Assembly: GCF_002797915.1 (NCBI RefSeq)
Contig: NZ_PGTY01000003.1
Span: 310,001 to 374,000, forward strand
Direction of reading: 5' to 3'
DNA length: 64,000 bases
Source: Yoonia maricola
Lineage (GTDB): Bacteria > Pseudomonadota > Alphaproteobacteria > Rhodobacterales > Rhodobacteraceae
The position numbers and the translations under genes are program-made. The notes under the pieces were generated by a model. The model worked only from the letters and a program-made list of their open reading frames with translations. It was not told where the DNA came from and made no database searches. Shown in pieces: positions 8,343 through 16,690 of this stretch. The first letter of the stretch is position 1. Each line of letters opens with the position of its first letter.

Positions 8343-9110
8343 ATGCCATTTGAACCCGTCCAGCAAGAAAAACTATCGCATGGCGTTATCCGCCAGATCG
8401 AAGGGTTGATCCTGCGTGGCATCCTGCGTCCGGGCGAAAGGCTCCCTTCAGAACGCGAACTCAGCGAACGGATGAGCGTCTCACGGCCATCTCTCAGAGA
8501 GGCACTGAGCGATTTGCAAGAACGCGGCCTGCTGACCTCGAAGGCAGGGGCAGGCGTTTACATTGCCGATGTTCTCGGCTCGGCTTTTGCACCTGCCTTG
8601 GTCACGCTTTTCGCCACCCATGATGAGGCCGTCTTCGACTACATCAGTTTTCGGCGCGATATGGAGGGGCTGGCCGCAGAGCGTGCCGCACGTTTGGCCA
8701 GCGATACCGACCTGAAGGTCATCAACACGATCTTTGAAAAAATGGAAACTGCCCATCAAAAGCGGAATCCAGCAGATGAGGCCCATCTGGACGCCGACTT
8801 TCATCTATCCATCATCGAGGCCAGCCATAACATCATCATGCTCCACATGATGCGGTCGATGTATGAATTGCTGCGCGAAGGTGTGTTCTACAACCGCACA
8901 ATCATGTTCAAACAACGGACGACGCGCGACACGCTGCTTGACCAGCATCGTGTGATCAATGACGCGCTGCAAAACCGCGACCCCGAAGGTGCGCGTAAGG
9001 CGGTTGAGGCACATCTGAACTTTGTCGAAATCGCACTTTCAGATCAGCAAAAATCTGACCGAAATGAAGCCTTCGCACAAAAACGGCTTGAACACGAAGC
9101 GGGCCGCTAA
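8343..9110 (+). CDS. FadR-subfamily GntR transcriptional regulator
   Basis: This is a 255-residue regulator. The N-terminal winged helix includes LRPGERLPSERELSERMSVSRPSLREAL (28 residues, about 25-52), the GntR signature, followed by a wing at GAGVYI. The C-terminal all-helical FCD domain holds the metal-binding pattern Asp/His near DADFHLSIIEASHN with later His residues near QHRVI and AHLNF. Members sense small carboxylates such as lactate, pyruvate or sugar acids. The ATG at 8343 is the first start after the operator palindrome. The regulated pathway is not in view: the next gene is a convergent protease. Confidence 0.9.
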   Translation: MPFEPVQQEKLSHGVIRQIEGLILRGILRPGERLPSERELSERMSVSRPSLREALSDLQERGLLTSKAGAGVYIADVLGSAFAPALVTLFATHDEAVFDYISFRRDMEGLAAERAARLASDTDLKVINTIFEKMETAHQKRNPADEAHLDADFHLSIIEASHNIIMLHMMRSMYELLREGVFYNRTIMFKQRTTRDTLLDQHRVINDALQNRDPEGARKAVEAHLNFVEIALSDQQKSDRNEAFAQKRLEHEAGR

Positions 9111-9835
9111 CCAGTGCGCCAGGCACGGATATGCGCAGCCCAAAGCCATATGGACACCACAGCCTGAACAGCAATCCCAGCCAGCGCAAGAGGGTGCATT
9201 ACCCCCGCGGTTTGTCCAAGAATGACGGCAATGTTCCAGACCCAATGCCAAATGATCAGCGGCCACAGATTGCCAAGGCGGATGGCAATCGGGGCAAGAA
9301 AGAAACCGACCAGCAATGCAAAAAGCACCTGCTGGGCGGTCTGTCCCGCACCCTGCCCTGCCAACCCGTTAATGAGATGAAACAACCCGAAGAGCGTGGT
9401 GCTAAGCAGCATGGCCATTGGCAGCGAAAGCCGCGTCATTGCTCCGCGCAAAAGAAGCCCGCGAAAGATGACCTCTTCGCCGAATGCAATCAGGAATGTT
9501 GTGAATATCAAGGTCACAAGCCCGATGATGCCAAAGGCCTGCAAATCCAAGGGGATCAAGTCCCAAACCATCCCTGCCAGTACAAACCACGCAGGCAAAA
9601 ACCACATCATTCCCGATAGGTGAAAACGGCCAAACCCCACGGCACGCCAGCCTGCAAGGCGGGTGACAACGATCACACAAAGCACTGCAGCGACCAATTG
9701 GATCGGCAGCAGGATCAACAAAACACCGCCGATGTCAGACGGTGCGCCCTGCCTATGAAAGAAATAGAACGTCGCCGCCGCAATAATCGCGGCATATATC
9801 GCCGTCGCCGATATCCCAAGCCGGAGGCTAGGCAT
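9107..9835 (-). CDS. CPBP-family intramembrane metalloprotease
   Basis: This is a 242-residue membrane protein with about seven to eight helices and the CAAX/Abi (CPBP) motifs in order: EEVIFRG (Glu120, Glu121, Arg125), FGLFHLIN (His153) and HWVWN (His197, Asn201). These residues form the metal-dependent active site of Rce1-like proteases. Bacterial substrates are mostly unknown; some members give immunity to peptide bacteriocins. The ATG at 9835 is preferred to an upstream TTG that adds 21 residues. Its 3' end overlaps the regulator's end by 4 bp. Confidence 0.88.
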   Translation of the reverse strand: MPSLRLGISATAIYAAIIAAATFYFFHRQGAPSDIGGVLLILLPIQLVAAVLCVIVVTRLAGWRAVGFGRFHLSGMMWFLPAWFVLAGMVWDLIPLDLQAFGIIGLVTLIFTTFLIAFGEEVIFRGLLLRGAMTRLSLPMAMLLSTTLFGLFHLINGLAGQGAGQTAQQVLFALLVGFFLAPIAIRLGNLWPLIIWHWVWNIAVILGQTAGVMHPLALAGIAVQAVVSIWLWAAHIRAWRTG

Positions 9836-9898
9836 CGTCAAAACTCCCGCTGCTCGCCCCCTGTGTTGCAGTGTCAAAGACCACCCTGCCTCTGTCAA

Positions 9899-9938
9899 CG
9901 AAAAAGCCCGGTCGCGCTTTACGCAACCGGGCTTTCAA
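9899..9938 (-). terminator. Terminator of the F0 ATP synthase operon
   Basis: AAAGCCCGGT (9903-9912) pairs perfectly with ACCGGGCTTT (9926-9935). Read on the minus strand the stem is followed by five T. It lies directly past the atpF stop codon. Confidence 0.9.
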
Positions 9939-9957
9939 TCTTGGCATCGGACGCAGC

Positions 9958-10518
9958 TTAATGCAGCTTTTCAGCGACCGTCGCGATTGAAGTATCAATC
10001 ATTGCGCCAGCAGATTTCGCATCCATTTGCTTGGCCATCACGTCTTTGGCTGCACCAACAGCCACGGCAATCGCCTGATCGCGAACTTCTTTCACGGCAG
10101 AGGCCTCTGCACTCGCAATCTGCTCTTCGGCAGCGGCCAGACGGCGTGTAATCGACTTGGCGATATCATCCTTGGCAGCAGTTGCCGCATTGGTCGCCTC
10201 TTCCTTGGCGGCAGCAACGATGCGCGCAGATTGCTCCTGCACTTCTTTTTGCTTGCGCTCATAGCTGGCGAGCAATGACTGGGCTTCTTCGCGCAGCGCT
10301 TTCGCTTCATCCAACTCAGCTTTGATACTGTTGGCACGCTTGTCTAGCATACCACCGACAAGGCCGGGGACGTTGAAGTAGACGAGGATGCCGAGAAAGA
10401 TCACAAAAGCGATCAGAACGACAAAGTCTGTGTTTGCGAGCGAGAAAAACGGCTTGTCACCCGCAGCCAGCGCAGGGCTAGCAGCAAGGGCGAAAAGGGC
10501 GGTGAGTGTCAGTCTCAT
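9958..10518 (-). CDS. atpF: F0F1 ATP synthase subunit b
   Basis: This 186-residue subunit forms one strand of the peripheral stalk holding F1 to the membrane. Residues 1-18 look like a cleavable leader (FALAASPALA), one helix follows at about 31-52, and the rest is a long charged coiled coil rich in Ala, Glu and Lys. It is the last gene of the minus-strand operon atpI-atpB-atpE-atpF'-atpF. The separate b' gene next to it is usual for alphaproteobacteria. The F1 genes are not in this window. Confidence 0.94.
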   Translation of the reverse strand: MRLTLTALFALAASPALAAGDKPFFSLANTDFVVLIAFVIFLGILVYFNVPGLVGGMLDKRANSIKAELDEAKALREEAQSLLASYERKQKEVQEQSARIVAAAKEEATNAATAAKDDIAKSITRRLAAAEEQIASAEASAVKEVRDQAIAVAVGAAKDVMAKQMDAKSAGAMIDTSIATVAEKLH

Positions 10519-10521
10519 AAT

Positions 10522-11067
10522 CTACCCTTTCATCCGTGCGGTCACCGCAGCGGTAATTGTTTTCGCATCAGCTGTACCACCCATGGCCGCAACCAATTCC
10601 TTGGCCGTGTCTTTGGCGACAGCTGTGACGCTTTTGACAGCACCGGCGCGGATTTCGCCAATGGCGACCTCGCTTTCGGCTGTCTTGGCGGCAATCTGTG
10701 CGTCAGCTCTTTGCAGCTCAACGTCCAGTTCCGCCTGAATCTCTGCTTTAGCTTCAGCCACAATCTTATGGGCTTCCGCGCGGGCATCAAGCAGTGCTTG
10801 GTCATAGGCAGCTTCTGCTTCGGCCGCTTTGTTCTTCAACTCTTCGGCTGCTGCAATATCATTGGTTATTGTGCCAGAGCGTTCTGCCAGAACTGCACCA
10901 ATACGGGGCAGTGCGATGCGTGACATCACAAAGTAAAGTGCGATCAGCGTAACCAGCAGCCAGAAAATCTGGTTGGGCATCCAATCGGCGCAAAGCTGCG
11001 GCATGCCAAGGGCGGAACCCCCTGCATCAACGCATACTCCTGCGGCGTCTGTTGTTTCTGTTGCCAT
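10522..11067 (-). CDS. atpF': F0F1 ATP synthase subunit b' (atpX/atpG type)
   Basis: This 181-residue second b-type stalk subunit pairs with subunit b. It begins with a short tail, has the membrane segment [16 protein letters not shown] (about 32-47) and continues as a coiled coil through [17 protein letters not shown]. Three bases separate its stop from the atpF start, so the pair is translationally close. No signal peptide is needed. It is clearly b' by position after atpE and by the conserved membrane segment. Confidence 0.93.
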   Translation of the reverse strand: MATETTDAAGVCVDAGGSALGMPQLCADWMPNQIFWLLVTLIALYFVMSRIALPRIGAVLAERSGTITNDIAAAEELKNKAAEAEAAYDQALLDARAEAHKIVAEAKAEIQAELDVELQRADAQIAAKTAESEVAIGEIRAGAVKSVTAVAKDTAKELVAAMGGTADAKTITAAVTARMKG

Positions 11068-11147
11068 GATGGCCCCCGAATACCTTGAATGTTTACTGAC
11101 TGACGCGGGCGGTCCGCGTCAGTCAGCCGTAAGGATATGGGTCGTTC

Positions 11148-11372
11148 TTAGACTGCGAACATCAGCAGAAGCGACACGAGGAATGCGAAGATCCCCAGAG
11201 CTTCGGCGAATGCCAGACCGATGAACAATGTTGCTGTTTGACCAGCAGCGGCAGATGGGTTGCGCAGTGCGCCTGCCAGGTAGTTACCTGCAACTGTACC
11301 AACACCGATTGCGGCAGCGCCGGAACCGATTGCAGCCAGACCAGCGCCGATGTGTGCGAGTTCGCCTTCCAT
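11148..11372 (-). CDS. atpE: F0F1 ATP synthase subunit c
   Basis: This is the 74-residue proteolipid of the rotor ring. Two hydrophobic hairpin helices flank the polar loop ALRNPSA, and the proton-carrying acid is Glu57 in [11 protein letters not shown]. No Na+-type Gln/Ser/Thr ligand set is obvious, so proton coupling is expected. A GGAGAATT ribosome site precedes the ATG. It sits between atpB and the b' gene with an 80-bp downstream gap. Confidence 0.96.
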   Translation of the reverse strand: MEGELAHIGAGLAAIGSGAAAIGVGTVAGNYLAGALRNPSAAAGQTATLFIGLAFAEALGIFAFLVSLLLMFAV

Positions 11373-11427
11373 GTGAATTCTCCTTACGATTGGAAGTTGA
11401 GTAGATTGGCGGGGAACCCCGCCGTTG

Positions 11428-12177
11428 TTAGTGTGCCGGGTGAAGCGCGTCTTTGAGATAAACGCACGTCAGAATGGTGAATACGTAGGCCTGAATGCCG
11501 CAAACCAGCACCTCAAGACCGTAGATTGCAACGATGCCGAAAATGGCGACCGGGCTCACCAGTGTCAGCGCGGCAAAGCCAGCAAACACCTTCAGAACCG
11601 CGTGGCCAGCCATGATGTTGCCTGCCAAACGAATAGAGTGGCTGACCGGACGCACGAAATAAGAGATGACCTCGATCACAGCGATGATCGGGCGCAGGAT
11701 CGCCGGGGCGTCAGACATCCAGAACAGACCAAGAAAGGCTGGACCGTTTTTGACAAAGCCAAGGATCGTGACGGCAAAAAACACGCCAAAACCTAGTATC
11801 GCAGTGACAGCAATCATGGAGGTCGGCGAATACGACATCGGGATAAGGGCAAGGTAGTTCGAGAATAGAATGAACAGGAAGAGCGTCATAATGTACGGGA
11901 AGTACCTCACGCCATCCTTACCACAGACATCTTCGACCATTTTATAAATAAAGCCGTAAATCAGCTCACCAATGGACTGCAAACGCGTTGGGATCACGGC
12001 GCGACCGCGGCTGCCAAGAACGAAGACACCAACAATCGCGAGCAACGCGAGCGCCATCCATAGCGTCAGGTTTGTCACCGTGTACCAGTGCACCGGGCCA
12101 TCGCCAAACAGTGGCTTGACGATAAACTGATCCAGTGGGTGAAATACCAAACCACCTTCTGCTTTTTCTTCAGCCAC
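11428..12177 (-). CDS. atpB: F0F1 ATP synthase subunit a
   Basis: This 249-residue subunit provides the proton half-channels. The essential Arg is in [12 protein letters not shown] in the fourth main helix, with [17 protein letters not shown] in the fifth. I chose the GTG at 12177, giving [18 protein letters not shown], because relatives begin this way and it overlaps the atpI stop by 8 bp; a TTG ten codons earlier is less likely. Translational coupling to atpI is probable. Confidence 0.94.
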   Translation of the reverse strand: MAEEKAEGGLVFHPLDQFIVKPLFGDGPVHWYTVTNLTLWMALALLAIVGVFVLGSRGRAVIPTRLQSIGELIYGFIYKMVEDVCGKDGVRYFPYIMTLFLFILFSNYLALIPMSYSPTSMIAVTAILGFGVFFAVTILGFVKNGPAFLGLFWMSDAPAILRPIIAVIEVISYFVRPVSHSIRLAGNIMAGHAVLKVFAGFAALTLVSPVAIFGIVAIYGLEVLVCGIQAYVFTILTCVYLKDALHPAH

Positions 12178-12502
12178 GTGCGTCGCCCTCTTCTTTCGCA
12201 GCCTCAAGCTGCTTTCTTTGCACCTCTTTGGCGGATCGCATCATGGTCAAAACACCGGCTGCGAGGCCAAAAAATATAAACAGCACCAGAAAAATCGGCG
12301 TGGTTCCCAGCAGGGTATCCAGCCCGTATCCGATGCCAAAGCCAATCCCAAGACCGGCTACAAGCTCTATCACCATCCGCCAGGCCAGTTGGGCCTGAGA
12401 ATAATGTTCTTCCGAATGATGCTTTTCGATTTCCGGCTCTTTGAGCGCCGCAATCTTTGCTTCAAGCGCCTTCAGGCGGTCAGCATCATGCGGGTCGGAC
12501 AT
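12170..12502 (-). CDS. atpI: AtpZ/AtpI family F0 assembly protein
   Basis: This 110-residue protein has a charged N-terminus with HxxxEEHY and two helices (about 40-58 and 69-90) joined by a [12 protein letters not shown] loop, the AtpZ/AtpI pattern. AtpI helps assemble the c-ring; AtpZ relatives in alphaproteobacteria have been linked to ATPase inhibition or magnesium uptake. It is the first gene of the F0 operon. Confidence 0.9.
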   Translation of the reverse strand: MSDPHDADRLKALEAKIAALKEPEIEKHHSEEHYSQAQLAWRMVIELVAGLGIGFGIGYGLDTLLGTTPIFLVLFIFFGLAAGVLTMMRSAKEVQRKQLEAAKEEGDARG

Positions 12503-12531
12503 CGGTTTACACCCCTCACAAGGTTGCGCAT

Positions 12532-12560
12532 GGTCTATGATCTGCCCTCTTTAGAGTCAA
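12532..12560 (-). promoter_or_regulatory. Candidate promoter of the F0 operon
   Basis: On the minus strand TTGACT (12560-12555) and TAGACC (12537-12532) are spaced by 17 bp, about 30 bp upstream of the atpI start. The -35 box is good and the -10 box poor. This is by eye only. Confidence 0.35.
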
Positions 12561-12678
12561 GCAGGCGTACGAGTCATATTATTGCATTATTTTCAATGCC
12601 TTATAATTAATGCCGCTCACCAAAATCAGGACATTCCGCGCCTAAACCGGCTAAACCAATGTTCAACCAAATGGTTGA

Positions 12679-13566
12679 TTAACGATTGACTGACCGCAGC
12701 CCTGCACTTTGATCCAGCAACCAGTCGCGGAACAGGCGCACTGCACTACGCCGCATCACACCCTCAGCTGAGACAAGATGATAGCTCCCCATCCGAAATC
12801 CGATATCAGAGCATCGCACCAAACGCCCAGACGCCGCATCCACCTCGGCTATCTCGCTTGACACCAATAGCACGCCGTGACCGGCCAATGCCGTCTCATA
12901 GGCCAATCGCGCCCGCATCCGCCAATCCGACGGGGCACCGGCAGGTGGCGGGCAGCCGGCCAACCCGGCCCATTTGCGCCATGTGTCTTCGTGACGATCA
13001 CGCAGCAATGGCAGCTTGAGTATCTGTTCTGCCGGCAGCATCCCCGCCACGACATTTGGTGCGGCAAAGGGGTACAACGGCGCGTTACTTAAAAGTGGCG
13101 CAGATTGGCCTTCGGGGCCTGCATGGAAAAACCGCAATGCAAGGTCAGCTTCGTAACGGTCCAGATCGGCGATTGCGCTGCTTGCCTGCAGCCGCAATTC
13201 GATATCCGGGAAGCGCCGATAAAAATCCCCTAACCGCGGGATCAGCCATTTCATCGCGAACAGCGGCTCTGCATCTACAGTCACCTGTCCAGTAGGGCGT
13301 TGATCAAAGACCTCCGAAGCCTCAGCAATCCGATCAAACGACGGGCTAAGTGCGGCGAGATAACGCGCACCTGCTTGGGTCAGCGCCACACCACGGGGAA
13401 GATCGCGGAAAAGCTGCGCGCCCAACCTGTCTTCCAACCCACGTACGTGACGGCTGATGGCGGAATGGCTCACGCCCAACTCTTCGGCGGCACCGGAAAA
13501 GCTTTGGTGGCGTCCTGCGGCTTCAAAAGCACGCAAGGCATTAAGCGGGGGTAAGGCGCGCGGCAT
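12679..13566 (-). CDS. LysR-type regulator, GcvA-like
   Basis: This is a 295-residue regulator. The helix-turn-helix spans about 20-40 (GAAEELGVSHSAISRHV), followed by LEDRLGAQLFRDLPRGVALTQAG. The start PPLNALRAFEAAGRHQSF is the hallmark of the GcvA/AmpR-like branch, and a periplasmic-binding-protein-like effector domain follows. The ATG at 13566 is chosen over a longer frame. It is divergent from a 61-residue DUF1127-like gene, with an elaborate palindrome between them at 13591-13619. A short palindrome (12663-12678) lies at its 3' end. Confidence 0.88.
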   Translation of the reverse strand: MPRALPPLNALRAFEAAGRHQSFSGAAEELGVSHSAISRHVRGLEDRLGAQLFRDLPRGVALTQAGARYLAALSPSFDRIAEASEVFDQRPTGQVTVDAEPLFAMKWLIPRLGDFYRRFPDIELRLQASSAIADLDRYEADLALRFFHAGPEGQSAPLLSNAPLYPFAAPNVVAGMLPAEQILKLPLLRDRHEDTWRKWAGLAGCPPPAGAPSDWRMRARLAYETALAGHGVLLVSSEIAEVDAASGRLVRCSDIGFRMGSYHLVSAEGVMRRSAVRLFRDWLLDQSAGLRSVNR

Positions 13567-13590
13567 GCATAAAGCGTGCCTTTTTTGCAC

Positions 13591-13619
13591 ATATCATGTC
13601 AAGGAATTGACTTTGATAT
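13591..13619. promoter_or_regulatory. Composite palindrome in a divergent LysR intergenic region
   Basis: Outer arms ATATCA (13591-13596) and TGATAT (13614-13619) enclose inner arms GTCAA (13598-13602) and TTGAC (13607-13611) around GGAA. It lies 25 bp upstream of the LysR start and 58 bp upstream of the divergent small gene. A LysR-type operator is the likely reading. Confidence 0.5.
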
Positions 13620-13676
13620 CGCGCCAGCAGTGTCGCATCATTCTAACAAACACATCACATCGGGTTAGAAAATGCC

Positions 13677-13862
13677 ATGAAAATCATGACTGCGCTGGCA
13701 GGCATATGGTCACGCTTTGCCAAATGGATTAGCCACGACCGCACTAAACTGCCTCATTCAATAAGTGATCATATTGCACGCGATATTGGCATGACAAAGG
13801 CTGAATTGGAACGGCATCGCTTTATTTGGCCATCCGACTCCAAAGACCGACCGCTCTTATGA
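13677..13862 (+). CDS. DUF1127-like small protein
   Basis: This 61-residue basic protein ends in HIARDIGMTKAELERHRFIWP, close to the DUF1127 core (a D-x-G-x-T/S-x-x-E/D helix pair after an amphipathic N-terminus). DUF1127 proteins in Rhodobacter and Agrobacterium bind RNA and affect stress and phosphate regulation. A second, more typical member lies at 45702. An ATG five bases upstream (13672) opens a two-codon frame that stops at once. It is divergent from a LysR gene that may control it. Confidence 0.65.
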   Translation: MKIMTALAGIWSRFAKWISHDRTKLPHSISDHIARDIGMTKAELERHRFIWPSDSKDRPLL

Positions 13863-13904
13863 AACACTGGTGTAGCAGTGCATTGATTGCTAGGACGTGG
13901 GCGC

Positions 13905-14228
13905 ATGACCCAACCGCTTGATACCATTTTTGCAGCTCTGGCCGACCCGACCCGACGCACTATCCTCGCGATGCTGCTAGAGGATGATATGGCGGTGACG
14001 GACGTGGCAGAGCCTTTCGAGATGTCACTGGCGGCGATTTCCAAGCATTTGGGCGTGCTGACGGCGGCTGGTCTGATTTCTCAGGAAAAGCGTGGGCGGG
14101 TGAAGTGGTGCAAACTGGAACCGGACGCGTTGCACGAAGCCTCGGTATGGATGCAGGCGTTTGGGCAGATGGATGCGATTGATCTGGACGCTTTCGAGAG
14201 TTTTCTCGCACAGGAGCTCAGAGGGTAA
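13905..14228 (+). CDS. ArsR-family winged-helix regulator
   Basis: This 107-residue regulator has an ArsR-type winged helix: LADPTRRTILAMLLEDDMAV early, then FEMSLAAISKHLGVLTAAGLI as the recognition helix and KRGRVKWCKL as the wing. No metal-binding CxC pattern is seen in the sensing helix, so it belongs to the SmtB-unlike branch often paired with SRPBCC (AHSA1) genes; no such partner follows here. The ATG at 13905 is preferred to an upstream TTG. Its stop codon lies inside a 26-bp palindrome. Confidence 0.85.
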   Translation: MTQPLDTIFAALADPTRRTILAMLLEDDMAVTDVAEPFEMSLAAISKHLGVLTAAGLISQEKRGRVKWCKLEPDALHEASVWMQAFGQMDAIDLDAFESFLAQELRG

Positions 14229-14250
14229 GGTGGATCATCATCCACCTTAC
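14225..14250. repeat. 26-bp palindromic repeat, copy 1
   Basis: GTAAGGTGGAT (14225-14235) and ATCCACCTTAC (14240-14250) form an 11-bp stem with a 4-base loop. The TAA of the ArsR gene is inside the left arm, and the convergent EamA gene ends at 14252. Copies with the same length and arms are at 20192 and 57508. It probably acts as a two-way transcription end or REP-like element. Confidence 0.85.
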
Positions 14251-14251
14251 A

Positions 14252-15130
14252 TCACGCCTCGCGCAGCAAAAGGACCAACGCCGTGATTGTCAGCAACACA
14301 CCCACGCAGACCAACGCGGGCGGCGGCGCACCACCCAAGACCAAGTCCCACACAATCACCCATGACGGCACAAGATAGGTGTAAGCCATCACCTTTGAAC
14401 TGGGCAATCTGAGCGTTGCAAATTGCAACAACACAAATGTTGCCGCACTTGCAAAAACCGCAGTATAAAGGATCGTGATCCAAACAATACCCGGCAAAGC
14501 CACCCAATCCGTTATCCAAAGATCGCGCCACCCCCAAGCGGTCAGGATCACCGATCCCGCTAGCAGAACCCCAAATGAAAACACCACTGCCGTCTCGCCT
14601 CGGTTCAGTTTGCGCACCAGCGGGGTATAAACCGCATGGGCCATACATCCCCAGAAATAGATTGCTTCACCCTGTCCGACCTCAAACCTCAGGATCGCGG
14701 CAAAATCCGCGCGGAAAATGACCCAGATCGCTCCCAGCGCACCGATCACCAAAGCTGCCGCCATCCGTGGGGTCAGCACCTGGCGCAGCAAAAGCCAACC
14801 AAAGCCCGCTGTCAGGATCGGCGTCAGTGTAAAGACCGCTGCCGCACTGACCGGTGGTGCCGTCTTGAGCCCTTCGAACATCAAAACAAAATAAGTTGTA
14901 AAGAACACCGCCAGTACCGCGTAGCGCCAAGGGGCCTCAAGTGCGGCATGCGACATGCCCCGCGTCGCCAAAACCGCTGCACCGATAATCACCGTTGCGA
15001 TCCAGAACCGTACCGCATTCAGCGCACTGGGCGCCATCTCATTCGCGGCCAGTGATCCCAGCGCAAACGACCCCGCCACCAGTAGCGAAAACAAGAGCAT
15101 CGCCAGATGCCCTGCCCGTGGCCCGGCCAT
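14252..15130 (-). CDS. EamA/DMT-family exporter
   Basis: This 292-residue protein has ten hydrophobic helices in two EamA halves, the drug/metabolite transporter pattern. Typical turns are RFWIATVIIGA in the first half and SSKVMAYTYLVPSWVIVWDLVLGG in the second. It probably exports a small amphipathic metabolite or amino acid at the inner membrane. The ATG at 15130 overlaps the stop of the upstream LysR gene as TGATG, so the two are co-translated and the LysR may control it. Confidence 0.88.
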   Translation of the reverse strand: MAGPRAGHLAMLLFSLLVAGSFALGSLAANEMAPSALNAVRFWIATVIIGAAVLATRGMSHAALEAPWRYAVLAVFFTTYFVLMFEGLKTAPPVSAAAVFTLTPILTAGFGWLLLRQVLTPRMAAALVIGALGAIWVIFRADFAAILRFEVGQGEAIYFWGCMAHAVYTPLVRKLNRGETAVVFSFGVLLAGSVILTAWGWRDLWITDWVALPGIVWITILYTAVFASAATFVLLQFATLRLPSSKVMAYTYLVPSWVIVWDLVLGGAPPPALVCVGVLLTITALVLLLREA

Positions 15131-16008
15131 CAACACTCCAGCGTCTTGATACGATCCTTCAGGAACCGCAGGAAGGATTGCACTTTTGTGGTTCGGTGCA
15201 GATCAACATGGGTCACGATCCACAAGGGGGCGGCCCATTCTTCGCGGCGCGGGATCACTTCTTTCAACTCGGGATGGCTTTTGAGTTCATGCGCCAAGAC
15301 AAATCCAATGCCAGCACCCGCCAGAATGGCATCCTGCATATTCCGGTTCTCGGTTGCCCGATAGATAAACTTATCTTCGCTCACCATCTCGCGCAGCCAG
15401 CGGGTAAAGGGTGCGCGGCTTTTTTCATCGTCATGGGTGACAAAGAAATGGTCCTGCAGATCACTTTCCTTTGTCGGCATCCCATGGCGCGCGATATAGG
15501 CCTCGGATGCCACCAAAGCCATCTGCTGCTGCATGAAAGGCTGCACCACATTATCCGGTTCTTCCGGCATCGTGCCAGCCCTGATCGCCACATGGGCTTC
15601 ACCATATTCTAACCGAAATAGACGGTCACCTGTCCGGTAGCGCACCCGCACCTCTGGATGCTGCGCCTGAAAATCAACCAGAATGGGCGTCAGCATCCGC
15701 GATGCCATACCCAATGATGTTACCACCAAATCGCCCGACACTCCTTCGCCCTGCCCTTTGATCCGGCCCGCCAGTTGGGTGAACTGATCATCGGTGGCTT
15801 GGGCGACCTGCAACAAATCCTGTCCGGCTTCCGTCGCCGTGTACCCCCGCGCATGGCGCTGAAACAGCTTCACACCAAGGCGCTGTTCCAAGGCGTCTAT
15901 GTGGCGGATCACCGTTGCATGATGGACGCCCAACTCATCGGCGGCACCGCTGACCGTACCTTTGCGCGCGACCTGAAAGGCGGTTCTGATTTCATCCCAG
16001 TTATCCAT
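15130..16008 (-). CDS. LysR-type regulator divergent from azoR
   Basis: This 292-residue LysR protein has its helix-turn-helix at about 17-36 (GTVSGAADELGVHHATVIRHI) followed by LEQRLGVKLFQRHARGYTAT and an effector domain. Two contexts apply: it is divergent from azoR (104 bp apart) and its stop overlaps the EamA exporter start. It may respond to a quinone or electrophile and control both. The ATG at 16008 is preferred to a TTG two codons earlier. Confidence 0.88.
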   Translation of the reverse strand: MDNWDEIRTAFQVARKGTVSGAADELGVHHATVIRHIDALEQRLGVKLFQRHARGYTATEAGQDLLQVAQATDDQFTQLAGRIKGQGEGVSGDLVVTSLGMASRMLTPILVDFQAQHPEVRVRYRTGDRLFRLEYGEAHVAIRAGTMPEEPDNVVQPFMQQQMALVASEAYIARHGMPTKESDLQDHFFVTHDDEKSRAPFTRWLREMVSEDKFIYRATENRNMQDAILAGAGIGFVLAHELKSHPELKEVIPRREEWAAPLWIVTHVDLHRTTKVQSFLRFLKDRIKTLEC

Positions 16009-16032
16009 TTGCAATCCTGTGCACTGATAAAC

Positions 16033-16055
16033 ATATCGTGTTGAAATTCAGATAT
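16033..16055. promoter_or_regulatory. Candidate LysR binding site between lysR and azoR
   Basis: ATATC (16033-16037) and GATAT (16051-16055) form an inverted repeat with a 13-bp spacer, a T-N11-A-like arrangement usual for LysR proteins. It lies 25 bp upstream of the LysR start and 58 bp upstream of azoR. Confidence 0.4.
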
Positions 16056-16112
16056 ATCGTTCGCCAATGCAAGAGGCTAAGTGATGACCAACGCGACAAC
16101 AGGAGCTTTCGC

Positions 16113-16652
16113 ATGACAACTGTTCTTCACATCAACGCCTCCGGCACCCTTAATGGATCGGTCAGCCGTGCAGCAACCGAACACCTGCTGCGCGGATTGG
16201 CCCCAACACGGGTCATCACCCGCGATCTGGCGGAAACACCGCTGCCACAGATCGACAAGACATGGATCACCACGCGCCTGCTCCCTGAAACAGAACAAAC
16301 AGAGGTTGACCACGCGGTGCTGGCCCTTTCTGACACTTTGATCGCCGAGATCGAAGCCGCCGATATCATTCTCATCGGAATGCCAATTTATAATTTTGGC
16401 ATGCCAGCAGCGCTCAAAGCATGGATCGACCTGATCGCACGGCCCAAGGTGACCTTCGCATACACAGAAAATGGCCCCGTCGGCCTGATAAACGGAAAGA
16501 AAGCTATTGTGGCCGTGGCCTCTGGCGGTGTGCCGGTAGGCGCACCCATGGATTTTGCAACACCCCATATGGAGCAGGTGCTCAGATTTATCGGCATCGA
16601 CGATATCACCGTCCATACAGCCAAAGAGGTGGTCGCCCAAGCCGCCGCCTGA
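16113..16652 (+). CDS. azoR: FMN-dependent NADH-azoreductase
   Basis: This 179-residue flavodoxin-fold enzyme reduces azo dyes and quinones with NADH using FMN. Motifs are NASGTLNGSVSR (FMN phosphate loop, 8-19), MPIYNFGMPAALKAWIDLI (about 90-108) and VASGGVP (128-134). The start is fixed by AGGAG eight bases upstream. Divergence from a LysR gene suggests quinone or electrophile induction, as in other azoR loci. Confidence 0.93.
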   Translation: MTTVLHINASGTLNGSVSRAATEHLLRGLAPTRVITRDLAETPLPQIDKTWITTRLLPETEQTEVDHAVLALSDTLIAEIEAADIILIGMPIYNFGMPAALKAWIDLIARPKVTFAYTENGPVGLINGKKAIVAVASGGVPVGAPMDFATPHMEQVLRFIGIDDITVHTAKEVVAQAAA

Positions 16653-16660
16653 CTGGACAT

Positions 16661-16690
16661 CATGCCTCGCGCGCTATGTCCCGAGGCATG
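16661..16690 (+). promoter_or_regulatory. GC-rich hairpin covering a start codon
   Basis: CATGCCTCG (16661-16669) and CGAGGCATG (16682-16690) are perfect 9-bp arms with a 12-base loop. The right arm contains GAGG and the ATG at 16688, a possible start of the next gene. It may be an azoR mRNA end or a translational lid. Confidence 0.45.

Noticed and set aside
12663-12678. Short palindrome TCAACCA-AA-TGGTTGA at the end of the LysR gene
   Set aside because: Too short and without a T-run to be called a terminator; left unassigned.
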